Below are positions 1 to 6,552 of a stretch of DNA of 11,952 nt, one piece after another (positions within the stretch are counted from its first letter, which is position 1; every line of letters begins with the position of its first letter). The DNA lies in assembly GCA_023404715.1 (NCBI GenBank), contig JAEYAR010000074.1, positions 1 to 11,952 on the forward strand. Direction: 5' to 3'. The DNA comes from Bacillota bacterium (lineage in GTDB: Bacteria > Bacillota > Clostridia > Christensenellales > Aristaeellaceae). The translations under genes and the position numbers were made by a program. The notes under the pieces were generated by a model, which saw nothing but the letters and a program-made list of their open reading frames with translations, searched no databases and was not told the origin of the DNA.

Positions 1-1094
1 CCGGCGGGGCGGGCGAGACCGCGGCAACAGCGCCCGAGGCGACGCCGGAGCCCGCCGCGCCCGCCGCAGGCGACGTGTACGAGGTATCGGGCTTTGGGCC
101 GATGAAGGTCGCGATCGCGGTGGAGGACGGCAAAATCGCCTCGTTTGAGGTAGTCGAACATGGCGAGACGCCGGGCTTCGGAGCGGATCTGATCGAAAAG
201 GGCTTCGACAGCCTGATCGGGCAGGACATTGAGACGGCATCGTTCGACGCGGTATCGGGCGCGACGGTGACGTCAAGCGCGATCAACGAGGCGCTGAAGC
301 AGGCGGCGGAGAAGAACGGCGCAGCGGCCCCGGCGGCGGAAGCGACGCCCGAGGCGGCGCAGGGGCCCGCTACGGTCGGCGAACCGGTCGCGACATACGT
401 GGGGTCCGGCAAAGGCTTCGGCGGCGACCTGACGATCGAGGTGAGCGTCGATGCAAACGATTTGATCGTGTCCGCAGCGGTCGTGAGCCATAGCGAGACG
501 CCGGACATCGGCGCGCCCGTGGCCGAGACAGGGCTGAATGCGCTGGTCGGCCAGAAGGTAGGCGAAGCGCAGATCGACGCGGTGAGCGGCAGCACGTACA
601 CGAGCGATGCGATCAACCATGCGCTGCGCAACCTGTACAAGAAGGGCGAGGCGACGCCCGCGCCCGAAGCGTTTCAACCCCGCCCGACGGCCGTGATCAG
701 CACGGAGGGGAAGGCGATAGCGACGGTAGCGCCAGAAAACAAGCAGGTACCTGTGCAGCTCGCCGCCGCCAGCCCTGTAGAGGCGGCGACGCAGACGCCT
801 GCGGCGACCGCTGCCCCCGCTTTAGAGGCTGCGGGAGGCAAAATTTACGAAGTAAATGGCTTTGCGCCCATGAAGATCGCGATTACGCTCGAAGCGGGCG
901 AGATTACCGCTTTTGAGGTCGTAGAGCATGGCGAAACGCCGGGCTTTGGCGCAGACCTCATCGAGAAAGGCTTTGACAGCCTGATCGGTCAGGAGATCGA
1001 GACGGCGTCCTTCGACGCGGTGTCAGGGGCGACTATGACGTCCGACGCCATCAACGCGGCGCTCAAGATGGCCGCTGAGGAGGTGCAAGAATGA
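1..1094 (+). CDS. rnfG: RnfG-type electron transport protein with multiple FMN-binding domains, 5'-truncated
   Basis: The reading frame is open from the left edge (codons in phase with base 3), so the start lies outside the window; the GTG at 75 is an internal valine. The visible part has an Ala/Pro/Glu linker and then three FMN-binding domains at about 75-311, 390-635 and 843-1079, joined by Ala/Pro-rich linkers. Each domain ends in the Dxx(S/T)GxT flavinylation signature: SGAT with Thr at 264-266, SGST with Thr at 594-596, and SGAT with Thr at 1032-1034. In the family, ApbE esterifies FMN phosphate to this Thr outside the membrane, and RnfG passes electrons within the Rnf ferredoxin:NAD+ oxidoreductase. 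Classical RnfG is about 200 aa with one such domain, so this is an expanded, multi-flavin form. The linker at the left edge suggests at least one more domain and the membrane anchor upstream. The stop overlaps the rnfE start (ATGA). Confidence in the Rnf assignment is high because rnfEAB follow directly. Confidence 0.9.
   Translation, partial: GGAGETAATAPEATPEPAAPAAGDVYEVSGFGPMKVAIAVEDGKIASFEVVEHGETPGFGADLIEKGFDSLIGQDIETASFDAVSGATVTSSAINEALKQAAEKNGAAAPAAEATPEAAQGPATVGEPVATYVGSGKGFGGDLTIEVSVDANDLIVSAAVVSHSETPDIGAPVAETGLNALVGQKVGEAQIDAVSGSTYTSDAINHALRNLYKKGEATPAPEAFQPRPTAVISTEGKAIATVAPENKQVPVQLAAASPVEAATQTPAATAAPALEAAGGKIYEVNGFAPMKIAITLEAGEITAFEVVEHGETPGFGADLIEKGFDSLIGQEIETASFDAVSGATMTSDAINAALKMAAEEVQE
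75..311 (+). repeat. FMN-binding module, copy A of a near-identical pair within rnfG
   Basis: This 79-residue module is about 81% identical (64/79 by hand alignment) to the module at 843-1079, with no gaps. A run of 27 residues (codons 144-224 against 912-992) is identical in protein, yet 13 of those 27 codons differ synonymously. The flavinylation Thr is at 264-266. The middle module at 390-635 is clearly more divergent. Confidence 0.85.
843..1079 (+). repeat. FMN-binding module, copy B of a near-identical pair within rnfG
   Basis: This is the C-terminal module of the multi-flavin RnfG, paired with 75-311. The differences between copies are mostly conservative (V/I, V/L, D/E, S/A). The flavinylation signature is intact, with Thr at 1032-1034. 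The module ends about five codons before the gene's stop. Confidence 0.85.
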
Positions 1095-1696
1095 AGAACC
1101 TTCGAAAAATCTTCATGAACGGCATTTTGGATGAAAACCCGACGTTTCGGCTCGTGCTGGGCATGTGCCCGACGCTGGCGATCACGACGGCCGCCTCAAA
1201 CGGCATCGGCATGGGCTTGGCGGTCACGTTCGTGCTGGTTTTCTCCAATCTGGTGATTTCCCTGTTGCGCAGCGCGATCCCGGATAAGATTCGTATTCCG
1301 GCTTTTATCGTCGTCATCGCGACGTTCGTGACCATCGTGCAGCTCGTCGTCAAGGCGTTTGTGCCTGCGCTGGATAAGTCGCTGGGCATGTTTATCCCGC
1401 TGATCGTCGTCAACTGCATCATCTTCGCCCGTGCGGAGGCGTTCGCCTTTAAGAACCCGCCCGTCGCCTCTATGGCGGATGGGCTGGGCATGGGCCTGGG
1501 CTTCACGCTGGCCATCACGGTTCTGTCCGCGATTCGCGAGTTGCTGGGCAGCGGCACGCTCTTTGGCGTCTCCCTGCTGGGCGAGAGCTTTCAGCCGATG
1601 GCGATCATGACGGCGCCCCCCGGCGGCTTCATCGCGCTGGGTATCCTGCTGGCGATCGTGAACGCCATAACCAACCGCAAGAAAAAGACGGCGTAA
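1091..1696 (+). CDS. rnfE: Electron transport complex subunit RnfE
   Basis: This 201-aa integral membrane protein belongs to the RnfA/RnfE (NqrD/NqrE) family, usual length about 190-230 aa. It has roughly six hydrophobic helices. Cys26 lies in the GMCPTLA motif of the first helix and Cys109 in the VVNCIIFARAE motif. In this family the paired half-helix cysteines of RnfA and RnfE together hold an iron-sulfur centre inside the membrane, which carries electrons between the two sides. The ATG overlaps the rnfG stop as ATGA, and a GAGGAGGTG ribosome-binding site lies within the end of rnfG, so translation is probably coupled. RnfE and RnfA are paralogues with inverted topology. The PVASMADGLGMGLGFTLA stretch and the basic end are typical. 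Assignment as RnfE rather than RnfA rests on gene order and the NPTFRLVLGMCP motif. Confidence 0.95.
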   Translation: MKNLRKIFMNGILDENPTFRLVLGMCPTLAITTAASNGIGMGLAVTFVLVFSNLVISLLRSAIPDKIRIPAFIVVIATFVTIVQLVVKAFVPALDKSLGMFIPLIVVNCIIFARAEAFAFKNPPVASMADGLGMGLGFTLAITVLSAIRELLGSGTLFGVSLLGESFQPMAIMTAPPGGFIALGILLAIVNAITNRKKKTA

Positions 1697-1711
1697 GGAG
1701 GAGGGGAGAAC

Positions 1712-2287
1712 ATGAGCAATCTGTTAACGATCTTGATCGGAGGCATTCTGGTCAACAACTTCGTCATGTCCCGCTTCCTGGGTATCTGTCCGTTCCTGGG
1801 CGTCTCTAAGAAGATCGAGACGGCCTTTGGCATGGGGATGGCGGTCACGTTTGTCATGGCGTTGGCCTCGCTCGTGACCTATCTTGTGCAGTATTATCTG
1901 CTCGTTCCGTTTGGGCTGGAGTACCTGCAGACCATTGCCTTCATACTCGTCATCGCCGTGCTGGTGCAGATCGTCGAAAATGCGCTCAAAAAGATCAGCC
2001 CGAGCCTGTACCAGGCCCTCGGCGTCTACCTGCCGCTGATCACCACGAACTGCGCCGTGCTGGGCGTCGCCCTGCTCAACATGACCGAGAGCTACAACCT
2101 GATCGAGTCCGTCGTCAACGGCGTGGCGGGCGCGCTGGGCTTTACGCTGGCGATCGTGCTGTTTGCGGGCATCCGTGAGCGGCTGGCGGTGAGCGATATG
2201 CCCAAGTGGATGGACGGATTCCCGGGCGCGCTGATCACAGCCGGTCTGATGGCGGTATCGTTCCTGGGCTTCACCGGCCTGATTTAA
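1712..2287 (+). CDS. rnfA: Electron transport complex subunit RnfA
   Basis: This 191-aa polytopic membrane protein matches the usual length of RnfA (about 190 aa). It has the characteristic NNFVMSRFLGICPFLGVSKK motif with Cys26 and the TTNCAVLGVALL motif with Cys114. By family knowledge these pair with Cys26 and Cys109 of RnfE to bind the membrane-embedded iron-sulfur centre. The gene starts 15 bases after rnfE, behind a strong AAGGAGGAGGGG ribosome-binding site, and is followed after 15 bases by rnfB. Together with RnfD and RnfE it forms the ion-translocating membrane core. Whether Na+ or H+ is pumped cannot be read from this sequence. Confidence 0.96.
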   Translation: MSNLLTILIGGILVNNFVMSRFLGICPFLGVSKKIETAFGMGMAVTFVMALASLVTYLVQYYLLVPFGLEYLQTIAFILVIAVLVQIVENALKKISPSLYQALGVYLPLITTNCAVLGVALLNMTESYNLIESVVNGVAGALGFTLAIVLFAGIRERLAVSDMPKWMDGFPGALITAGLMAVSFLGFTGLI

Positions 2288-2302
2288 GGAGGGTACGACA
2301 TC

Positions 2303-3349
2303 ATGAATTTAACTTCTATTTTGATTGCCGCGTTGGTGCTCGGCGGACTGGGCCTGGTCTTCGGCGCCCTGCTCGCCGTGACCAGCAAGGTGTTTGCGGT
2401 GCCCTCCAATCCCAAGGCAGACGCGCTGCGCGAATGCCTACCGGGCGCGAATTGCGGCGCCTGCGGATACCCGGGCTGCGACGGCTACGCCGCGGCGGTG
2501 GCCGACGGCAAAGCCGAGATCGGGAAATGTCCCGTCGGCGGCGCGCCGGTTGCCGCACGGATGGGCGAGATCATGGGCGTCGAGGCGGGCGCGGGCACGC
2601 GCATGGTGGCGTCGCTGAACTGCCAGGGAAGCGTAGGCCATTGTAAGCCGAAATACGAGTACAACGGCATTGAGGATTGCCTGGCGGCCTCGCTGGTGGC
2701 GGACGGCAACAAGTCCTGCCCCTATGCCTGCCTGGGCCTCGGCACGTGCGAGCGCGCCTGCCCGTTCGACGCGATACACGTCGATCCCGTCCGCAAGCTC
2801 GCGGTCGTCGACGAGGAAAAATGTCAGGGCTGCGAAAAGTGCGTAGCGGTCTGTCCCAAGCACGTGCTGACGATGAAGCCTGCCGGGCGCAACGTTTCCG
2901 TCGTCTGCAGCTCGCACGACAAGGCGAAGGACGTCAAGGAGCGCTGCAAGGTCGGCTGTATCGGCTGCACCAAGTGCGAAAAGGTCTGTAAGTTTGGCGC
3001 GATCACGATGGAAAATAACCTGCCTGTGATCGACTATGAAAAGTGCGTCGGCTGCATGATGTGCGCCGAGAGCTGCCCGACGGGAGCCATCCAGGGCGAG
3101 CTGGAAAGCCGCATGATCGCTCAGATCGATCCGGATACCTGCGTAGGCTGCACGCTATGCAAAAAGCAGTGCGAGTTCGACGCCATCCTGGGCGAGCTCA
3201 AGCAGAAGCACAAGGTGCTGGACGCCTGCACAGGCTGCGGCAAGTGCGCCGGGAAATGCCCGAAGAAGGCCATCACCCTGCGCCCGCGGACTGCGCCGCG
3301 CGACCCCATGGCCACGGCCGCGAAGCTTGCTGCGAAGAAAGCCGAATAA
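2303..3349 (+). CDS. rnfB: RnfB, polyferredoxin subunit of the Rnf complex (extended clostridial type)
   Basis: This 348-aa protein has an N-terminal membrane anchor (about residues 5-26). A four-Cys cluster domain follows (C51, C54, C59, C76; CxxCx4Cx16C), then six further cysteine quartets: C139/143/149/153, C174/177/180/184, C219/222/225/229, C248/251/254/258, C280/283/286/290 and C309/312/315/319. I count 34 cysteines. The E. coli homologue RsxB is about 190 aa with two ferredoxin-type quartets after the first domain, so this form could carry several more [4Fe-4S] clusters. In the family RnfB is the entry point for electrons from reduced ferredoxin. Two quartets (ending at C229 and C290) lack the usual following proline, so cluster occupancy is not certain. 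C107, C114, C126, C202 and C215 are extra. The ribosome-binding site is AAGGAGGG, nine bases before the ATG. It is the last gene of the operon and is followed by a hairpin. Confidence 0.95.
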   Translation: MNLTSILIAALVLGGLGLVFGALLAVTSKVFAVPSNPKADALRECLPGANCGACGYPGCDGYAAAVADGKAEIGKCPVGGAPVAARMGEIMGVEAGAGTRMVASLNCQGSVGHCKPKYEYNGIEDCLAASLVADGNKSCPYACLGLGTCERACPFDAIHVDPVRKLAVVDEEKCQGCEKCVAVCPKHVLTMKPAGRNVSVVCSSHDKAKDVKERCKVGCIGCTKCEKVCKFGAITMENNLPVIDYEKCVGCMMCAESCPTGAIQGELESRMIAQIDPDTCVGCTLCKKQCEFDAILGELKQKHKVLDACTGCGKCAGKCPKKAITLRPRTAPRDPMATAAKLAAKKAE

Positions 3350-3360
3350 GGAATTTAAAA

Positions 3361-3398
3361 ACCAGGCCCGCTGTATCATTGCAGCGGGCCCGGTCTTT
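3361..3398. terminator. Bidirectional rho-independent terminator between convergent operons
   Basis: The arms GGCCCGCTG (3365-3373) and CAGCGGGCC (3382-3390) pair perfectly. Two more inner pairs (T-G, A-T) close a four-base loop, and three outer pairs follow beyond one mismatch. On the minus strand the stem is followed by a T run (GGTTTTTAAA), making a good terminator for the acetyltransferase gene ending at 3402. On the plus strand the tail is only TCTTTGT, so termination of rnfB is probably less complete. Confidence 0.8.
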
Positions 3399-3401
3399 GT
3401 A

Positions 3402-3866
3402 TCAATCGATGGTACGAATCATGATGAGGCATGGATTTTCTTCGCCCCAAAGCGATGGCAGGCACTCGAGCGGGCGAAATCCCATCGCCTTGTAGAATGC
3501 ACGCGTACGCCGGTAGCATGGATCGGGATGCGATGCATCCAGCGTCTTGACCTGTAGAAAGGCAAGGGCGTGTTCTTTGCACCATCCAGCGCTGGCCTCT
3601 ACCAGCATGCGCCCGCCGCCTAAGCGATGATAGGCGGGTGCGATCCCCATGACGTAGATTTCAGCGGCGGCTTCGCTCGTGCGCTTGAGCGCGAGAAAGC
3701 CTATGGGCTCCTCCGCGTCCATGAGCGCGAGAAAGGGCATATGCTGGCTTTCCCGAATGTATTCCGCGGTCGATTCGGGGATGCCGAACCATTCGGGCAG
3801 CAAGCCGAGAATGCGGGAGGAAATTTCTTCTTTTTGAACCGGAGACTCTATCCATCTTATTTGCAT
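3402..3866 (-). CDS. GNAT-family N-acetyltransferase
   Basis: This 154-aa protein has the GNAT fold signature. Motif A lies around residues 70-95, with the strand EIYVMGIAPAYH followed by the RLGGGRML acetyl-CoA pyrophosphate loop (Gly83-85), and motif B is AFYKAMGF (about 123-130). It transfers an acetyl group from acetyl-CoA to an amine; the substrate cannot be read. The ATG at 3866 is chosen because AAAGGTG sits six bases upstream and the GNAT fold begins there. The longer open frame to 4244 is only the antisense-frame shadow of the transporter gene. It lies 23 bases after the transporter stop, so the two are probably co-transcribed, and it ends at a hairpin. The neighbours suggest drug or metabolite modification, but this is inference. 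Confidence 0.88.
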   Translation of the reverse strand: MQIRWIESPVQKEEISSRILGLLPEWFGIPESTAEYIRESQHMPFLALMDAEEPIGFLALKRTSEAAAEIYVMGIAPAYHRLGGGRMLVEASAGWCKEHALAFLQVKTLDASHPDPCYRRTRAFYKAMGFRPLECLPSLWGEENPCLIMIRTID

Positions 3867-3889
3867 GATAAACACCTTTTTTCTCCATT

Positions 3890-5128
3890 TTAGATCGCTC
3901 GATTGTAGATCGGCTCGACGCTTGCGCGATTTCTGACGATGAGTACATGGATCATCGCGAAGGATAGGGCGGCGAACAGCAGGGAGACCACGCGGTAAGG
4001 CAAGACCTCGCCGAGCGCCCCGGCGGCGAGCTGCGCGAGCATCATCGCGCCGCTGATCAGCACGTTGAATAGCGCGTTGACGCGCGCGCGCAGATCTGCC
4101 GGAAGGTAATTCTGTACGGCCGCGGTGCGCAGCGTCGCGGTATTGACGCCCATGAACCCGCATAAAAACCGCGCGGCGAGCATCAGCGGATACCAGAGGA
4201 AGAGCAGCGCGCCGTCGAGCAGCTCGTAGAGGCGGTAGACCCACACGGTGAGCGCATAGCGGCGCTCTTGGGGAATCTTGAAGACGTAGTGTACCAATCC
4301 GCCCGCCATGCGCCCGAGCGTCTCCGCCGATATGAGCGCTGCGTACATGGCCGTGGTAAGGAAGTCGCTGGTCTGAAAATGCGCCATCGCCATGAGGTTG
4401 ATGTTTTGACTACAGGCGTTTGTCGTGGTCATGTACAGGTAGATGCTACGGATGCCCCGGTCCGCGCGTACATAGCGGATGCCGCCGCCGATCTCGCGCC
4501 CGTACGCGCGAAGCCGGTCGCCCAGCGACGCGGGCAAATGCTGCGCAGGCGTGTGGGACGTGCGGATGCGGCTTTCAAAACAGGCGGCGATCAGCAGCAG
4601 CACGCCCTCGCCGAGCACGATGGGTACGATGCCATACGCGCCGTAGAGGATGGAGGCCGCGGGCGTGACGACGGCGGTCACGGTGGGGTAGATCATCGAG
4701 GAGATGGCATACCCCTTTTGCGCAAACCCTTTGGGAATGAGATCGGGATACAGCGCGTCGTAGGCGAGGCTGTACGCCGTCCCGATGCTGCCGGTGATCA
4801 GGCTAAAGAGCAGATAGGCCGGATAAGAGAAGGGCTGCCTGGTCAGGTACAGGCCGAAGGCCAGGTAGAGCGCGCCGCTGAGCGCGTCCAAGCGGACGAT
4901 CAGACGCTTTTTGTCGCACCGGTCCACGTAAGGCGCGATGAGGATGGGCAGCACCGCGCCCGGAAAGAGCGACGCGGCGGCGAAGAGGCCGGAGAGCCAG
5001 GTGGAGGACGTCTGATCGAACACGATGAGGCTCATCGCCAGCCCCATGGCTGTACCGCCGATGGCGCTGGCGAGGGTGCCCAGTGTAATGATGGTAAAAT
5101 TGCGCGTCCATAGCGTAGGTGATTTCAA
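3890..5128 (-). CDS. Major facilitator superfamily transporter (drug-efflux-like, 12 TM)
   Basis: The protein has twelve hydrophobic segments separated by a cytoplasmic loop after helix 6. The MFS motif A between helices 2 and 3 is present (APYVDRCDKKR). The overall layout resembles DHA3/MefA-like proton-driven exporters, so drug or small-molecule efflux is likely but the substrate is unknown. The open frame reaches an ATG at 5161, but no ribosome-binding site precedes it. I prefer the TTG at 5126-5128, which has GGTGG five bases upstream and AAAGG just before it; the protein then begins MKSPTLWTRNFTIITLG, the usual start for such carriers (412 aa). A TACAAT hexamer at 5153-5158 could be a -10 element of a separate promoter, though no good -35 is seen. 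The gene follows the XRE regulator and precedes a GNAT gene in the same direction. Confidence 0.88.
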   Translation of the reverse strand: MKSPTLWTRNFTIITLGTLASAIGGTAMGLAMSLIVFDQTSSTWLSGLFAAASLFPGAVLPILIAPYVDRCDKKRLIVRLDALSGALYLAFGLYLTRQPFSYPAYLLFSLITGSIGTAYSLAYDALYPDLIPKGFAQKGYAISSMIYPTVTAVVTPAASILYGAYGIVPIVLGEGVLLLIAACFESRIRTSHTPAQHLPASLGDRLRAYGREIGGGIRYVRADRGIRSIYLYMTTTNACSQNINLMAMAHFQTSDFLTTAMYAALISAETLGRMAGGLVHYVFKIPQERRYALTVWVYRLYELLDGALLFLWYPLMLAARFLCGFMGVNTATLRTAAVQNYLPADLRARVNALFNVLISGAMMLAQLAAGALGEVLPYRVVSLLFAALSFAMIHVLIVRNRASVEPIYNRAI

Positions 5129-5219
5129 GAGAGCCACCGCCTTTCTTTCTTTATTGTACATTTTCGGTTAAGAAAAAGAAAGACGGTTGTTTTGAGAAAA
5201 TGGACGACTGAATGATGGA

Positions 5220-6455
5220 TTAATTAGCGTTAAAGGGAGGGTCGCAGGAAAAATCGGAGATATCCTGCGAAATCGCCAACGCCTCCTTGTAACGGCGTTG
5301 ATGGGCGTAGGCCTCGATGAGATCACGGCCGTGAAACTGCTTGAAGCCGAAGTGCAGGGCGGCCTCCGATTCATCGTAGATCTCGCGCAGCAGCGCCGTG
5401 TAGGCCGGGTCGGAGAAATAATCGGCTGAAAGGCGCATCTGCACGACGCGGAGCATGCGCAGGTAAATCCCGGGCATGGTGGGCGTGTACAGGGAAAAAG
5501 CCTGATCGAGTTGGAGGCGCGCCTTGGACAGATGGCCGAGCTTTTCATGGGCGATGGCGAGCTTGTGGTGGACGAGCAGCGCGGCGTCGTCCGCGTCGAA
5601 AGGATATTGGAGCGCGGCCTCCAGCTCCTGCAGCGCCTCCTCATAGCGGCGAAGCTCCAGGCAGCTCGCGCCGATATTGTAATGGATCTGTCCGGCGAAA
5701 TCCGGCTGCAGGCTCTGCGCGAGCGCGAGCGCGCGCCGGAAAGCGCGCATCATGAGCGGGTAGTGGTACTGGTTGGCGTAGCACATGCCCGTCAGCGCGC
5801 TGGCGTAGAGCAAGAACAGGCCGTTCCCTTCCTCACAGGCCGCGGCATAGGCCTGCTCCGCCCCCTGCGCGGCCTGAACGTAGCGCCCGCGCAGGAAATC
5901 AAAGTTAGCATGATGATATTTCGCAAAGGCGCAGGGGTGCAACCGCTGCGCGCGGACGAAGGCGTCCTCGCGGGCAGCCTCATCCTCGCGCAGCAGGCCC
6001 CGCGCCATGTAAAAAAGGAAGAGCTGGGATTCGTCCAGATAGTCGAGAAAGGGGGTTAGGGCGTCGATCTCCGGGCGCATGGCCGTCTGATCGTCCGTCC
6101 AGGCGGCGCGATAGAGACGGTAGAGGCGGTAGGCGAGCGCGAGGGGGGAGGAAGAGAGCGCCTCCTCCTGCCCGCTGAGCCACGCATCCTCCTCTTCCTT
6201 CAGGACATTGAGAAAAAAGCGCTCGAAGTAGCCTCGCAGTTCGCGCCGCGCGCGGTCGAGCAGCGCCTTATCGTTAACATAGCGTAGGCCCAGCGCGCGA
6301 AAGAGCGCATCGAGGATTTCACGGCTCGGGGTTACGAGCCCCTGCTCGATTTTGCTGAGGTAAGAGACGGCGCAGATGCCCCGGCACAGCCCCTCCTGGG
6401 AAAGGTTCTGCCGCAACCGCTCGCGGCGGATCAGGAAGCCAGCGTAATGCTTCAA
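5220..6455 (-). CDS. XRE-family transcriptional regulator with TPR-like C-terminal domain
   Basis: The N-terminal residues 4-57 form a helix-turn-helix of the XRE/Cro type (RLRQNLSQEGLCRGI, then AVSYLSKIEQG). The remaining 350 residues are almost entirely helical and contain TPR-like repeats, clearest in GQIHYNIGASCLELRRYEEALQ and HHKLAIAHEKLGHLSKARLQ. This build is shared with the RNPP/Rgg-type regulators, whose TPR domain binds a peptide or other ligand. Ligand sensing here is inference. The TTG at 6453-6455 is chosen because AGAGGTGA lies five bases upstream; a GTG nine bases earlier (6464) is in frame but lacks a ribosome-binding site. With the TTG start the protein has 411 aa. It probably controls the downstream MFS and GNAT genes. 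Confidence 0.85.
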   Translation of the reverse strand: MKHYAGFLIRRERLRQNLSQEGLCRGICAVSYLSKIEQGLVTPSREILDALFRALGLRYVNDKALLDRARRELRGYFERFFLNVLKEEEDAWLSGQEEALSSSPLALAYRLYRLYRAAWTDDQTAMRPEIDALTPFLDYLDESQLFLFYMARGLLREDEAAREDAFVRAQRLHPCAFAKYHHANFDFLRGRYVQAAQGAEQAYAAACEEGNGLFLLYASALTGMCYANQYHYPLMMRAFRRALALAQSLQPDFAGQIHYNIGASCLELRRYEEALQELEAALQYPFDADDAALLVHHKLAIAHEKLGHLSKARLQLDQAFSLYTPTMPGIYLRMLRVVQMRLSADYFSDPAYTALLREIYDESEAALHFGFKQFHGRDLIEAYAHQRRYKEALAISQDISDFSCDPPFNAN

Positions 6456-6473
6456 AGCGATCACCTCTGCAAA

Positions 6474-6502
6474 AGGATAACACGCGCGGCGGCAAAAGAC
6501 AA
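6474..6502 (-). promoter_or_regulatory. Weak candidate promoter for the XRE regulator
   Basis: Read on the minus strand, TTGTCT (6497-6502) and TATCCT (6474-6479) are separated by 17 bases, each matching four of six consensus positions. The predicted transcript start falls at the edge of the regulator's ribosome-binding site, giving a very short leader, and the element overlaps the tail of the upstream terminator. This is a weak call. Confidence 0.25.
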
Positions 6503-6529
6503 GGCCCCGTCCGACGAAACGGGCGGGGC
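6493..6529 (-). terminator. Hairpin terminator after the antiporter gene
   Basis: The arms at 6504-6512 and 6521-6529 pair over nine positions (one C/A mismatch in minus-strand RNA) around an eight-base loop. The minus-strand sequence that follows is CTTGTCTTTT, a broken T run. It lies 23 bases after the antiporter stop and would separate that operon from the XRE regulator gene. Confidence 0.55.
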
Positions 6530-6552
6530 ATCAAGCGTCTGGGCGAAGGGGG

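Noticed and set aside
273..677. 134-codon minus-strand frame opposite rnfG
   Set aside because: Arg-rich shadow of the repeated Ala/Pro/Glu codons of rnfG, with no family resemblance.
75..1094. Start of rnfG at the GTG at 75
   Set aside because: The frame is open upstream to the window edge, no ribosome-binding site precedes the GTG, and the upstream codons form a linker like those between the later domains.
3867..4244. N-terminal extension of the acetyltransferase frame
   Set aside because: It overlaps the transporter coding sequence in another frame and is Arg/Ala-rich; the GNAT fold starts at the ATG at 3866 with AAAGGTG upstream.
4268..5113. 281-codon open frame on the plus strand
   Set aside because: It is antisense to the MFS exporter and rich in Arg, Gly and Glu, as expected for a GC-rich shadow frame, and has no recognisable motif.
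5511..6059. 182-codon plus-strand frame opposite the XRE regulator
   Set aside because: Antisense shadow of a helical, Ala/Leu/Arg-rich protein; no motif and no ribosome-binding site of note.
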